DNA of 64,000 nt from Polyangiaceae bacterium (GTDB lineage: Bacteria > Myxococcota_A > Polyangia > Polyangiales > Polyangiaceae), in the NCBI GenBank assembly GCA_041389725.1, contig JAWKRG010000002.1:1240001-1304000 (forward strand), written 5' to 3'. A program made the translations under genes and the position numbers. The notes under the pieces are model-generated. The model was not told the DNA's origin. It worked only from the letters and a program-made list of their open reading frames with translations, and made no database searches. Numbering within the stretch: position 1 is the first letter of the stretch; every line of letters starts with the position of its first letter. Positions 42,975 through 51,990 of the stretch are shown here, piece by piece.

Positions 42975-45900
42975 CTACTTGCCGCCAGCCTGCGGTTGGA
43001 TGCGGGACCAGTAACGATACTTGAGAACGAACTGAACGTCCTCCACCTTGTTCCAGCGCAACGATGGCTTGTCGAAGATCCGCAGCCGATAGTTACCCTC
43101 GATGGGGCGACCGCGGAACTCGATCTTGTCGAATGATGGTTGTGACAAGAGCGCGCTATCAGCACTTCCGACGGGCAGGGTGATGAAGCGTTCCGCCGCC
43201 AGAGCTTTGCCGTGGTTGATGCTTGCCAATCCGAAGTTGAAGTGCCTGCCTTCGGGTGGGCGCTTGTGGCTGAGCACGACGACATCGAACGCCGCGTGGT
43301 CGAGGGTGTAGTCGACGTATGCGGAGCCAAAGCACGATGGCGTGGGTTCCAGCGAGCAATCGACGACTCCGGTCCCGACCACGTTTAGAGCCAGAGAGAC
43401 GTGGCGGTAGTTGAAGTTCTCCGCCGCGATCTTCCCCGATAGCTGGGACGCCAGGAGGTTGCTCGAGTCGACGATGAACGGCGCTGCCAGTTCGTAGTAG
43501 CAGACGTTGAACGGCGAACACCGGTACTCGAATGCGTTCTGGAACTGAGCTGGACTTCCCTTGGCGCAAAGCGTGCTGACGGTGACTCGCGACGAGCCGT
43601 TTGGTACGTACGAACCCGCCACCGAGCCGAGTTCGAGTTGAACGTCGCTGATTGCGACGCTCCCCGCCACCGCACCGGAACTGCCGGCCGCAAACGCGAT
43701 GTGGAAGTTTCCAGGCGTTGCGACATTGAAGGTCAGCTCCCGCCGCTTCCATTCACCCGTCGCGTCCGGCACGTGGCTGGACTCCACCGTCGTTTTCACG
43801 GAACTCCATGTGTCATCGTAGACCGTGATGGGATACTCCTGTGGCGTGGTTCCAACCGCGCCGGAACTGTCCCGCGCCTGGTCCCACCAGGACAGCACGT
43901 GTGGTCCAGCTCCGAGGCTGACCGTTTGGTAGACGATGCGGGCCGGCGCCGTCGTGTTTTGGATTTCGTCCACGATGGCCTCGTCCGTGATGGAACCTAT
44001 GTCAACTTCCTTCAGCCAAGTCACCCCAGAACCGGGAGCAGGATTGGCTGGTTCAGGTACCGGGCTGAGGGCACTGCCGACCTCGAGCTGCAGACACAGT
44101 GGATCTTGAGGTTCGCAGCGTCGCAACTGCCACCCCTTTACCAAGTCTCCAGTCTCGCTGGTGATCCGATGCGACTGCCTCAGATCGGAGGAATAGAGCA
44201 GCAAGTTGGGCGAGGTACCAAAGCACGTACCTCCCGGTCCGATCAGGTCGTCGCGGAGCGAGAGCACCGTCGTGTCGTCCCCGTCGTGAGCGGGGAATTC
44301 CATGTTGTAGAACTCGACGAACTTCTGCAGCTTGTCGACGTAGTCGCCGATGTACATGTGGGCGAACTCTTTCGCTGCGTCGTTGGTCGTGCCCCCATCG
44401 AGATCCGAGAACCCGCCGTCCGGAACTTCGATGTCGCGAAGCTTCTCGTAGTTGATCCCGTAGTCGACCCCCGTTGCCACGCAGATGTCCTCTGCCCAGC
44501 TTGCCGGCGCATCGAGCGGGCCTATCGATTCGGTGAACTCGTCAAGTCGGACTCCCAGGCGCTGCTCGATGGCCAGGCGAGCGATGTAGGCGAGGTACCG
44601 AGCCTCCTTCAGCGCCGTCTCGTAGCGGCGCTTCGTGATGTCGTACAGCCGATTCTGAACGATGTTTACGGGTAGTTCGATGACCTTGCCAGACTCGTCC
44701 GTGTAGAAGTCGGCGCCCGAGCCCACGGCAGCGTAGTATTGCGCGGTCGCTTTGCTGAAGCGAAGGGACTCGCTGAGTTGCGCCGCAGTCGCGGTGGCTG
44801 TTTGGATACCCGATAGTGAAGTGTGGACGTCCGTGTACAGAGTGTTGGTGGATTCGTCCAATTGATTCAACACCAGCAAAATGCTCGAGTCCTCAATCTC
44901 CGCGTTCAGTGCGTCAATCTTGTTGAGCGCAGAAAGCTCTTTGTTCGCCAGGTCGATGTCGTTGAGTCCCGCTGCAGCGTTGGCCACTACGCCCACGGGA
45001 TTGAATGCATCGCTGATCCCAAAGTTGACCGTTCTTGCCGCTGAGTTGATGATCTTCGAGTGCGCCTGCCAGCGCGCGATCGCCGTTTGCTGGGTCTGAA
45101 CTTGTCCCTTCAGCGTTTCGAGATCGATTTGGTACTCCGCCTGCTGGAGGGCCGAGCGAATCTTGCTGAGCGTGCCAGATAGTTGGCCGTAGCCGGTGGA
45201 GATGTCGCGAATCGCAGTTTCGAGCTGCAATACGAGCTTCCCATGGTTCCCTTGTAGGCTTCCTGTCCCCACATCTCCTTCACGAAAGTCTTCAACGACG
45301 CGTTCCGGTACGCCAGTCAGGTACAGGCGACTGACTGCGTTGCCCGTGGACTGAGTTAGGTCACCCACCCAGCGCTCGAGCTTCTGAATATCGGCAACCT
45401 CGGTGATCTCGCCAGGGCTTTGCGCGAGCGGTCGGTAGCCATCTCCTAGCAGCGTGCACCCGAGTGCTACTGCCTGAGTGAGCTGAGCGGCCGCCTGGCA
45501 GTTGTCCAGTGGCGGGTAGGCATTCGTGAAGAGCACCAGGCGATCATTCGGCCCGCAGCGCTCAGGGCGAGTGACAAAGGACGCGAGGTTTGCGTCGAAC
45601 TTCGCGCAGCTGGTAGTGACGTTGTGTCCGACAAAACACCCGAACAGCGACGGAGGCGCAGCGACCGAGATGTTGAAGCTGTCACTGTCCAAACCCCAGT
45701 ACGCAACCATACCCAGATGATCCTCACCCCAGCAATCCCACGCGCCAAACTTGACGTTGCCGATTTGCCGCCGAGCAGTGCTATTACTCGATTTCGTCTT
45801 GGTGGGGGGGCCGTCCAGGCTGTCGCACGCGAGGCCTTCCAGAGCTTGTGATAGGTACGCAAGCCACGCCCCTGCGGAGTCTGGCTTCACTTCGTACCCG

Positions 45901-48900
45901 TACCCGAGTGTCTTAGCGCGTCCAGCCGCCGCCTCCCGTGACAAGAAGGCGCGATTCTTGGCTGCAACGTGGAATACGGGCGCCCCGTTGTAGGTATCCT
46001 TGATCCACTGCGGGGCCGTCGTCGTTGATAGGTTAAACCCAGAACCTACCGGCACTCCCATCCCCATCAACGAGCGGTCTGTATCGCTTGGGGAATAGGT
46101 GGACCAGTTGATTGGATCAAGTGTCCATCCGCTTGGTTGCGAAAGGTACCTAGAATGTGCGTACACAAGCGGTAGGGGGACCTGCCCAACCAAGGCCCAC
46201 GACGGCTCGAAGAGTGGAGCTGCTGGCACGAACCCCTCGAAGGTGCCAGACGGCACCGACCCAGACATCCCCCCCAGTAGCCATGCAGCTCCCTGCACCC
46301 GCCAGAGGAGCATCATCTTCGATGAGGGACTGAGCGGCGTTCCGAACGGCGGTGCAAGCGGTCGCCCGTCGGCGCGAAACACACGATCAAACGTCGGCCC
46401 AGGCTCGGCAACCGACGCGCAACCGGAGCTGATTTCAAGGCACCCAGGCCAAAGCTGACCATTGGTGGAGCTCATTACCGGCGCGCCCGCGGCCGTCGCG
46501 GTCCAATCGCCACCTTCGGTCACGGAAACCCGAAGTCTGCTGATTGCGCTGGCGAGTGTTGCTTCCGAGAACCATGAGGCCCCTGAGACTTGTTGAAGCT
46601 TCTTGGCGTCTATTCCCTGGGTAGACGCCAGCGATGCAACGACCTGCACGGCTGACTCACACTCCTTCGCGGTGGAAGCTGCGCCAAAGAAGGGCGCGAG
46701 TTTCAACGTGTCGTACGACAAATCCGCCTGGTCACACAGTGGGTTCGACTTACCGGTACCGCCGCACTTCAGGACGTTCGCCCGCAGCCAATCTCTGGCT
46801 GCGTTGGGGTCTGCTTGATTTCCTTCGGCTTCGATGAGCGCTGGCGGGAGTTCGCTCAGGAACACGATGTCTTTGGTGGGCTCGTTGAGGCAGATGTTGA
46901 GGGCTTCGTCCGTGAGGGAGTCCTTGATCTCACCCTTTGCCTTGTCGAACTCGATGCTGTCCAAGGCGGAGTAGTCGCCGCATTCCTCGGCGAGTTCCTT
47001 GCCGGCTCCCTCGCGCCGGATGTCGCGGTCCAAGCCGATTTGGATGAGCTCCTTGCCGAGCTCATCAGCGCGGGTCGCTGCGCTGGCGGCGAGCTGTAAG
47101 TAGTGAGCCCAGTTGTCCTCGTACCCGTCGCCATCCGACGTGAGTTCGTTTTCGAGCGGGACGAAGGGTTCGCGGTCCAGCCCGTCGATGCAGTAGGCGG
47201 GGGGTTGGCTCGTGCTGGGTCCGCCAAGCTCGATCGCAGATGTCGGATAGAGCGGCGACACGCCCAGGGCATTGTCGATCAGCTCACCCTTGAACTTGGA
47301 GTACAGGGCGGTCGTGGCTCCCAGGTTGCTGCGCAGCGCCAGCGTCCCGAACACCACGCCATTCGGAGACCCAGGCTTGTACTTGGATGTGACGTACAAG
47401 CGTTTCGTCGAGCTCGGCGTTTCGAACACCGGGTGGAAGTCCGACGGCGGGTTAGTCAGGTCGTACTCGAGGGAGATCAACGTCCCGTCTGCACCCAAGA
47501 ACCGCGCCCAGGTCTTTCCAAGCCCCAAAGAGAAGGGGTCGACATCGGTCCAAACGGTGGCGGTCGCGTGGTGCGCCACGTAGTCTTGTTCAAACTGAGT
47601 CGGATCCGGACAGCTTCCACGAAGACCAGCAGCGCAGTCCGCCACCCACGGTTCGCCGAACACTAGCCCGATCTGATCTGCGATTTGGCTTGGCTCGCTG
47701 ACGCCGAAGTCGGACGGATTGAATCCCACCAGGTACAGCGTTAGATGGGTTGCCGTGCCGCCATCGTCGAGCTGCGGCACGAGGATCATGCGGCCGAGTC
47801 CCGTCCAGGTGCGTGCTTCGACAGCCGCCGCCGTCGCGATCGTTGCTGGCTCCACAGACTCGCCGAACGCCCGCGTGGCTTCTTCCCGCAGCACTACTAG
47901 GCGGCGCCGGAACGCATCGCCCACGAGCAGGCTGTCTTGGAACGTCCCGATGTACCCGAGATCGGCGTCGAGTGCGCCCCACCAGCCCAGGTACTCGGCA
48001 CATTGCGCGGCAGTCGATATGCGACCAGCTCGGCTCGTGTAGTCAGTAGCGAGATCCTCGTTCGGAATGCCTCCGTCCACTGCAATTCCACCGGCAGTGT
48101 TGAGATCGCCCACGGTTCCGCCCGCGCTGAGGCCGCCACCGGGGTTCGCCATCGCTAAAGAAGTGCCATCGCTGGTGGTCAGCTGTTGGTAGGCTTTCAG
48201 GTTGAACAGCAAGCCGAAGCGCAGGTTCTCGTCCGATACCTCGTCGAAGGCGGCCGCGACGGCTCGTCCCTCACCCCAGGTGGTGAAGTCCGGATCCGCT
48301 GCCGACACCCCGTGCAGCTTGGCAGCGTTCTCGATGAGCTGCGTCTTGATCGCGGCTCGATAGCCGCTGGTCGAATCCTGCAGCACGACAGCCTCCGGCA
48401 GCACGATCCCGGCGGCCTGCATGAGCCTGGCCGCGTCGCGCTGTTCCGACGACCGAATCGGCTGCTCCTTCGACCGGGCCGAGAACTCTGGCCCAAGCCC
48501 CGCTTTGAGCGTGTCCATCGGCTCGATTCCGCCGCAGGGCAAGTACGAAGCGTCCTCCAGCACGCCGCGCTCCCAGCGCCCGGCCAAGAGGCGAGTCGAA
48601 TGTGCCAGCGAGTTGTATGCCTCGTTTGCGTCGGACTCGGCGCCCCACAACAAGCGCGCCCCGCGCGCCGGATCCGTAGCGCGTGCGCGCTGTCGCTCGC
48701 CACCCGCCATATCCGCGTACACCCCCTTCGGGATTTGTTCGCGCAGCAACCGCGACGCAGCGCGTAGCACGTGAGTGTTGAACGACAGCCGCGACCGGGC
48801 GTGCTGGGCAAAGGTCGAGGGTTGGATAGGAATCGACTTGGGCGGGAAATATGTGGGAGTGATTCCGACCGCATTCTCCCCGAACACCGTCTGGACGATG

Positions 48901-49781
48901 TTGTTCACCTCGGCAGCCGTGGGGTTCTGCACGGTCGCCGCGTCCGCGTACGCGGTGGCACAAGTGCGCAGGTTCCCGCTCGCGTCTGGGTGCAGTTGCA
49001 AGTCCGTTAGCGCGGCGATGGCGAGGGTGTGCATGGAAAGATCCCTCGCAATGAATCTGTTCTTTGCGTCTTGCGGGAAAATCTCCCACGGGCCGGGCGG
49101 CATGCCGGGCGTTGAGGGCATTACTGGCACTTTGCCCCACTGCAACACGCCCGGGCTGTCCGCCACCTCCGCCAGTTTGGAGGCCACGCACGTCAAGACC
49201 TCCAGGTAGGCAAGCTGGGGATCGCACGCAGCCGGGGGATAGTCGAAAACGTAGTAAGCCCCAGGCTGCCAGGGTGGGACTTTAGGCACCTGTGCTTGTG
49301 GGTATTCGTCCTTGGGGAAGTCTTGCTGGCCCATCCCGCACTCGTAGGCCGCGCCATACACCAGCGCCCAGCCGAGGGGGTCGCGCAGCGTACCGTTGAG
49401 TGACACGCCGCCGTCCGGAATGCCAATCTCTGCCATCGGCTTGGATTTCGTCCCGCTGCCACTTCCGCTCGAGGCTTGCTTGTCCGTCGGCGTTAGGTTC
49501 TTCGCCAACTTGGCCGACAGCCCTTCCGGGATCTTCGCGCGCTTGTCGATCAGGCGGTCCAGCGGGACCTTGAAGTCCACCTCGCGCGCGGGCGGTAGCT
49601 CGTACTTCTTCTTGTCGGGGCCCGCGAAGATCTTGATGCTGTAGCTTGAGTACTCACTCGGTGGAGTCGGTGGAGCGCTCTTTTTGGAGTCCGAATCTCC
49701 AGAACAGCTTGCGGCCACTCCAAAGGTGGTCACGATCAGCGCCAGCCGCAGCAGGTCTAGTGCGCGTTGCGAGTTCATCAT
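42975..49781 (-). CDS. Giant lipoprotein with coiled coil and TcA-like C-terminus
   Basis: 2268 residues from ATG 49781, placed by AAGGGG five bases upstream. Lipidated Cys26 after LALIVTTFGVAASC. No family is recognised for residues 30-1450, which are mixed alpha/beta with many Cys. About 1490-1690 is a long helical coiled-coil region (LETAIRDISTGYGQLSGTLS, LKGQVQTQQTAIARWQ, ALNKIDALNAEIEDSS). Then come beta-sandwich segments (LGAGPHVLSWWDQAR, GNFHIAFAAGSSG) and a C-terminus (YRLRIFDKPSLRWNKVEDVQ, VLKYRYW) similar in style to the end of TcA toxin subunits that bind TcB. With an SpvB/TcdB/Rhs partner in the same operon, a Tc-A-like role anchored to the membrane is plausible but unproven. The first codons are duplicated at 51818-51937. 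Confidence 0.75.
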   Translation of the reverse strand: MMNSQRALDLLRLALIVTTFGVAASCSGDSDSKKSAPPTPPSEYSSYSIKIFAGPDKKKYELPPAREVDFKVPLDRLIDKRAKIPEGLSAKLAKNLTPTDKQASSGSGSGTKSKPMAEIGIPDGGVSLNGTLRDPLGWALVYGAAYECGMGQQDFPKDEYPQAQVPKVPPWQPGAYYVFDYPPAACDPQLAYLEVLTCVASKLAEVADSPGVLQWGKVPVMPSTPGMPPGPWEIFPQDAKNRFIARDLSMHTLAIAALTDLQLHPDASGNLRTCATAYADAATVQNPTAAEVNNIVQTVFGENAVGITPTYFPPKSIPIQPSTFAQHARSRLSFNTHVLRAASRLLREQIPKGVYADMAGGERQRARATDPARGARLLWGAESDANEAYNSLAHSTRLLAGRWERGVLEDASYLPCGGIEPMDTLKAGLGPEFSARSKEQPIRSSEQRDAARLMQAAGIVLPEAVVLQDSTSGYRAAIKTQLIENAAKLHGVSAADPDFTTWGEGRAVAAAFDEVSDENLRFGLLFNLKAYQQLTTSDGTSLAMANPGGGLSAGGTVGDLNTAGGIAVDGGIPNEDLATDYTSRAGRISTAAQCAEYLGWWGALDADLGYIGTFQDSLLVGDAFRRRLVVLREEATRAFGESVEPATIATAAAVEARTWTGLGRMILVPQLDDGGTATHLTLYLVGFNPSDFGVSEPSQIADQIGLVFGEPWVADCAAGLRGSCPDPTQFEQDYVAHHATATVWTDVDPFSLGLGKTWARFLGADGTLISLEYDLTNPPSDFHPVFETPSSTKRLYVTSKYKPGSPNGVVFGTLALRSNLGATTALYSKFKGELIDNALGVSPLYPTSAIELGGPSTSQPPAYCIDGLDREPFVPLENELTSDGDGYEDNWAHYLQLAASAATRADELGKELIQIGLDRDIRREGAGKELAEECGDYSALDSIEFDKAKGEIKDSLTDEALNICLNEPTKDIVFLSELPPALIEAEGNQADPNAARDWLRANVLKCGGTGKSNPLCDQADLSYDTLKLAPFFGAASTAKECESAVQVVASLASTQGIDAKKLQQVSGASWFSEATLASAISRLRVSVTEGGDWTATAAGAPVMSSTNGQLWPGCLEISSGCASVAEPGPTFDRVFRADGRPLAPPFGTPLSPSSKMMLLWRVQGAAWLLGGMSGSVPSGTFEGFVPAAPLFEPSWALVGQVPLPLVYAHSRYLSQPSGWTLDPINWSTYSPSDTDRSLMGMGVPVGSGFNLSTTTAPQWIKDTYNGAPVFHVAAKNRAFLSREAAAGRAKTLGYGYEVKPDSAGAWLAYLSQALEGLACDSLDGPPTKTKSSNSTARRQIGNVKFGAWDCWGEDHLGMVAYWGLDSDSFNISVAAPPSLFGCFVGHNVTTSCAKFDANLASFVTRPERCGPNDRLVLFTNAYPPLDNCQAAAQLTQAVALGCTLLGDGYRPLAQSPGEITEVADIQKLERWVGDLTQSTGNAVSRLYLTGVPERVVEDFREGDVGTGSLQGNHGKLVLQLETAIRDISTGYGQLSGTLSKIRSALQQAEYQIDLETLKGQVQTQQTAIARWQAHSKIINSAARTVNFGISDAFNPVGVVANAAAGLNDIDLANKELSALNKIDALNAEIEDSSILLVLNQLDESTNTLYTDVHTSLSGIQTATATAAQLSESLRFSKATAQYYAAVGSGADFYTDESGKVIELPVNIVQNRLYDITKRRYETALKEARYLAYIARLAIEQRLGVRLDEFTESIGPLDAPASWAEDICVATGVDYGINYEKLRDIEVPDGGFSDLDGGTTNDAAKEFAHMYIGDYVDKLQKFVEFYNMEFPAHDGDDTTVLSLRDDLIGPGGTCFGTSPNLLLYSSDLRQSHRITSETGDLVKGWQLRRCEPQDPLCLQLEVGSALSPVPEPANPAPGSGVTWLKEVDIGSITDEAIVDEIQNTTAPARIVYQTVSLGAGPHVLSWWDQARDSSGAVGTTPQEYPITVYDDTWSSVKTTVESSHVPDATGEWKRRELTFNVATPGNFHIAFAAGSSGAVAGSVAISDVQLELGSVAGSYVPNGSSRVTVSTLCAKGSPAQFQNAFEYRCSPFNVCYYELAAPFIVDSSNLLASQLSGKIAAENFNYRHVSLALNVVGTGVVDCSLEPTPSCFGSAYVDYTLDHAAFDVVVLSHKRPPEGRHFNFGLASINHGKALAAERFITLPVGSADSALLSQPSFDKIEFRGRPIEGNYRLRIFDKPSLRWNKVEDVQFVLKYRYWSRIQPQAGGK

Positions 49782-49834
49782 CGTCCCCTTTTTCTGTTGC
49801 ATCACGTGTTTGCCGTCCCGATTGAGCTTCTTCA

Positions 49835-50869
49835 CTAGCCAACCTCGAGGTGATCCGCGCAGCAGCGGATGCCAACAGTCTTCACTGTTGTGAAAGACAT
49901 GTTGATGGTGTTCTTGGGTGTCGTCGTGCAGTCGACCTGGGCTTCCGAACCCGCGCCGCCGCCTGTCCAACATGAATTCGAATCACAGGAGTTGATCCAC
50001 TCTGCGACGTTTCCAATCTGATCAAAGATCAAGTCATAGGGAGTCTGTACGCCGCGGCAGCTCGGCATACTCGTCACCGCGCCCGAGCAGGTCGCGGGCG
50101 CGCAGTTGTCGGTGTTGCAGTTCGCCGCCGGCTGATCACCCCACGGGTACTTGGTCTTCGCGCCCTGGGTGCAGGCGTAACCCCACTCGTTTTCCCAGGG
50201 GATCCCGAAGTTTGCTGGCGGCAGCGCGCCGCCACCGACCTTTCCGCACAGGCGTTTGCCAGCCCACGCGCAGTACGCGTTCGCAGCGCACCAGTTGACG
50301 CACACCACGGGATGATCCGGCTGTGTGAAGCACGCCTCAGCGGAGTGCACCACGGTCGGGATGGTCGAGCACGCCGGCCACTTGGGATCCGGCCCCGTCA
50401 CCGTGTCGAGGAAGTCCTTGTATTGCTTCTGCGTGACCTCGGTGCTGTCGATACAGAACGGGCCGACGTCGATCATCACTGGGCCTTTGCCCTGTGGGCA
50501 GTTCGGGCTGCCGCCGGGTCCGGAATCCGCGGGCCCGCCGTCGCCACCACCGCCACTCGCGCCACCACTTGCACCCGCTGCACTGCCGCCGCTTCCGGCG
50601 CTCGCGTCGCTGCCGCCGTTGCCGCCGGTGTTGGCGCCGCTGTTGCCGCCGGTGCCGCTGCAGTCGCATGCGCCCCAGGTTCCGTCGGCTCCGCAGATCT
50701 GGCCGCCCGCGCATGCGGCCGGGCCGACGCATTGGCGAGTGTCGTTCAGCTTGCAGTCCTTGCTGTCACCGCCGCTCGAGTCGTCTCCGCCACAGTTGGT
50801 GAGCATTGCTGTGCCGAGGAGGCACAGTGCCCAGGCGATGTGTCGGAGTTTTGATCGTGCTTCGTTCAT
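49835..50869 (-). CDS. SUMF1/formylglycine-generating-enzyme-like lipoprotein, copy 1
   Basis: 344 residues. Signal IAWALCLLGTAMLTNC, a Cys-rich entry (CKLNDTRQCVGP..CAGGQICGADGTWGACDC), a Gly/Ser/Ala linker (about 72-120) and then an FGE-sulfatase (SUMF1) domain: MIDVGPFCIDSTEVTQKQY, HPVVCVNWCAANAYCAWAGKRL, IPWENEWGYACTQG, IFDQIGNVAEW and the end GIRCCADHL. SUMF1 enzymes oxidise Cys to formylglycine in sulfatases, but many bacterial members are non-catalytic or have other roles; no sulfatase gene is nearby. It begins the minus-strand operon with the giant lipoprotein and the Rhs toxin. It differs from copy 2 mainly in the last 50 residues. Confidence 0.88.
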   Translation of the reverse strand: MNEARSKLRHIAWALCLLGTAMLTNCGGDDSSGGDSKDCKLNDTRQCVGPAACAGGQICGADGTWGACDCSGTGGNSGANTGGNGGSDASAGSGGSAAGASGGASGGGGDGGPADSGPGGSPNCPQGKGPVMIDVGPFCIDSTEVTQKQYKDFLDTVTGPDPKWPACSTIPTVVHSAEACFTQPDHPVVCVNWCAANAYCAWAGKRLCGKVGGGALPPANFGIPWENEWGYACTQGAKTKYPWGDQPAANCNTDNCAPATCSGAVTSMPSCRGVQTPYDLIFDQIGNVAEWINSCDSNSCWTGGGAGSEAQVDCTTTPKNTINMSFTTVKTVGIRCCADHLEVG

Positions 50870-50903
50870 CCTTGCGCCCTCAGTCTCCGTCCCCTTGGCT
50901 AGG

Positions 50904-50929
50904 GCTCACCCTCGAGTACGTGGGTGAGC
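50904..50929. promoter_or_regulatory. Leader inverted repeat of SUMF1 copy 1
   Basis: GCTCACCC and its complement with a 10-bp loop, 35 bp upstream of the start at 50869; the same structure is at 53063-53088 in copy 2. A second palindrome, CGGCGATCGCCG, is at 51047-51058. Conservation in both copies suggests a shared leader or operator. Confidence 0.5.
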
Positions 50930-51115
50930 ACGCGGCACGCCATCAACAAAAGGATGTGTGCCGCGTTGCTTCATCTGTTCCCGCTCCGCTGACGCACCGC
51001 CCCGCTGCGCGGTTGCGCCACACGCACGATACATGGAACCCACTGTCGGCGATCGCCGTGGGTGAGTTGCGTACAAACTTTGGTGCGTGCATGTGGGTGC
51101 GGGATGCGGCGCGTG

Positions 51116-51817
51116 CTCGTTGCGCTTCGTCATCCGCGCAGTGGCACGATTCGGCACGATTTGGCTCTCGTTGGCAGGGGGCGTGGCCGAAAACCAAGTT
51201 GTGCAACTTTTGCTCAATTGGCGGAATTCGCTTTTAGAGTCGCGGGCTTTCCATTGCCCATGTTGGCGATTCCCGACACCCCCAGCGGCGCGCACGGCTA
51301 CAGCAACGTCAGCGCTACCGTCACTACTTCGATCGCTCTCGATCATCGCCGCCACCCGCTACCTCCCGCAGAGCCCAGCCTACTGCGGAAGCACGTCGAC
51401 CGATCTTCACGATTTCTTCAACTTTTCCATACACCCGCCCACACGCGTGCGTCAGTGCTCGAGCGGCGATCGGGCCATCAGGGCTTGGGTACACACGCGC
51501 ATGCGCGCCCACGCGTTCCCTGCGCCGCTGCTCGAAGGCGGAGGCGCTACGTGCGCGAGCAGAAGCCTGGCCAGATGTCCGCGCGGTCGACCAGTGATCC
51601 TTGCCGCCATTTCACAAGGACTACGCCTGGCTATCGAGCAAAGCTCTCGCTTCCCCCAGATGCAGTGCTCCAGCCTGCTCGGTCGACCACAAGTTCTCCC
51701 AGCGCTTCGGCTGGCGGCTCTAGCGTCCCAGCCGCCGCGTCGGCCCGGCGGCACCGGTGTTGCGCCAATCGACCTGCGGCGCGGTCACGCGGGACAGGTG
51801 CGGGACCGCGTCACCCG
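51116..51817. other. Unique stretch between the two copies of the duplication
   Basis: About 700 bp without a gene I can support. Long open frames exist on the plus strand (for example 51087-51821) but have no signal, domain or ribosome site and look like GC-driven noise. It separates the truncated lipoprotein copy from the copy-1 leader. Confidence 0.4.
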
Positions 51818-51937
51818 CTAGGGATTACCTTTGGGCTGGGGTGTCCCCGAATCCCCAGAGCAGCTCGCGGCCACGCCGAAGGTGGTCACGATCAGCGCCA
51901 GCCGTAGCAGGTCCAGTGCGCGTTGCGAGGTCATCAT
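51818..51937 (-). pseudogene. Truncated copy of the giant lipoprotein gene
   Basis: 39 codons: the lipoprotein signal (RALDLLRLALIVTTFGVAASC, then SGDS) is identical to that of the 2268-residue gene apart from T for N at position 3. It then diverges (GTPQPKGNP) and stops. Its AAGGGG ribosome site is kept. It follows SUMF1 copy 2 exactly as the full gene follows copy 1, so it is the broken end of the duplicated operon head. It could still yield a tiny lipopeptide. Confidence 0.8.
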
Positions 51938-51990
51938 CGTCCCCTTCTCTTGTTGCATCAGTTCTTTGCTATCCCGATTGAGCTTCTCCA

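Larger units (their letters stand above)
49691..51115. repeat. Segmental duplication, copy 1
   Basis: This 1.4-kb segment matches 51847-53274. It covers the first 30 codons of the giant lipoprotein gene, the SUMF1 lipoprotein gene and its 250-bp upstream leader. Identity is near complete except for about 140 bp at the 3' end of the SUMF1 gene and the short gap before the giant gene. The breakpoint at 51115 (…GGCGCGTG) is sharp. Confidence 0.9.

Noticed and set aside
51087..51821. 244-codon plus-strand frame between the duplicated segments
   Set aside because: No ribosome site, signal or domain; composition looks like noncoding GC-rich DNA and another frame overlaps it for the same length.
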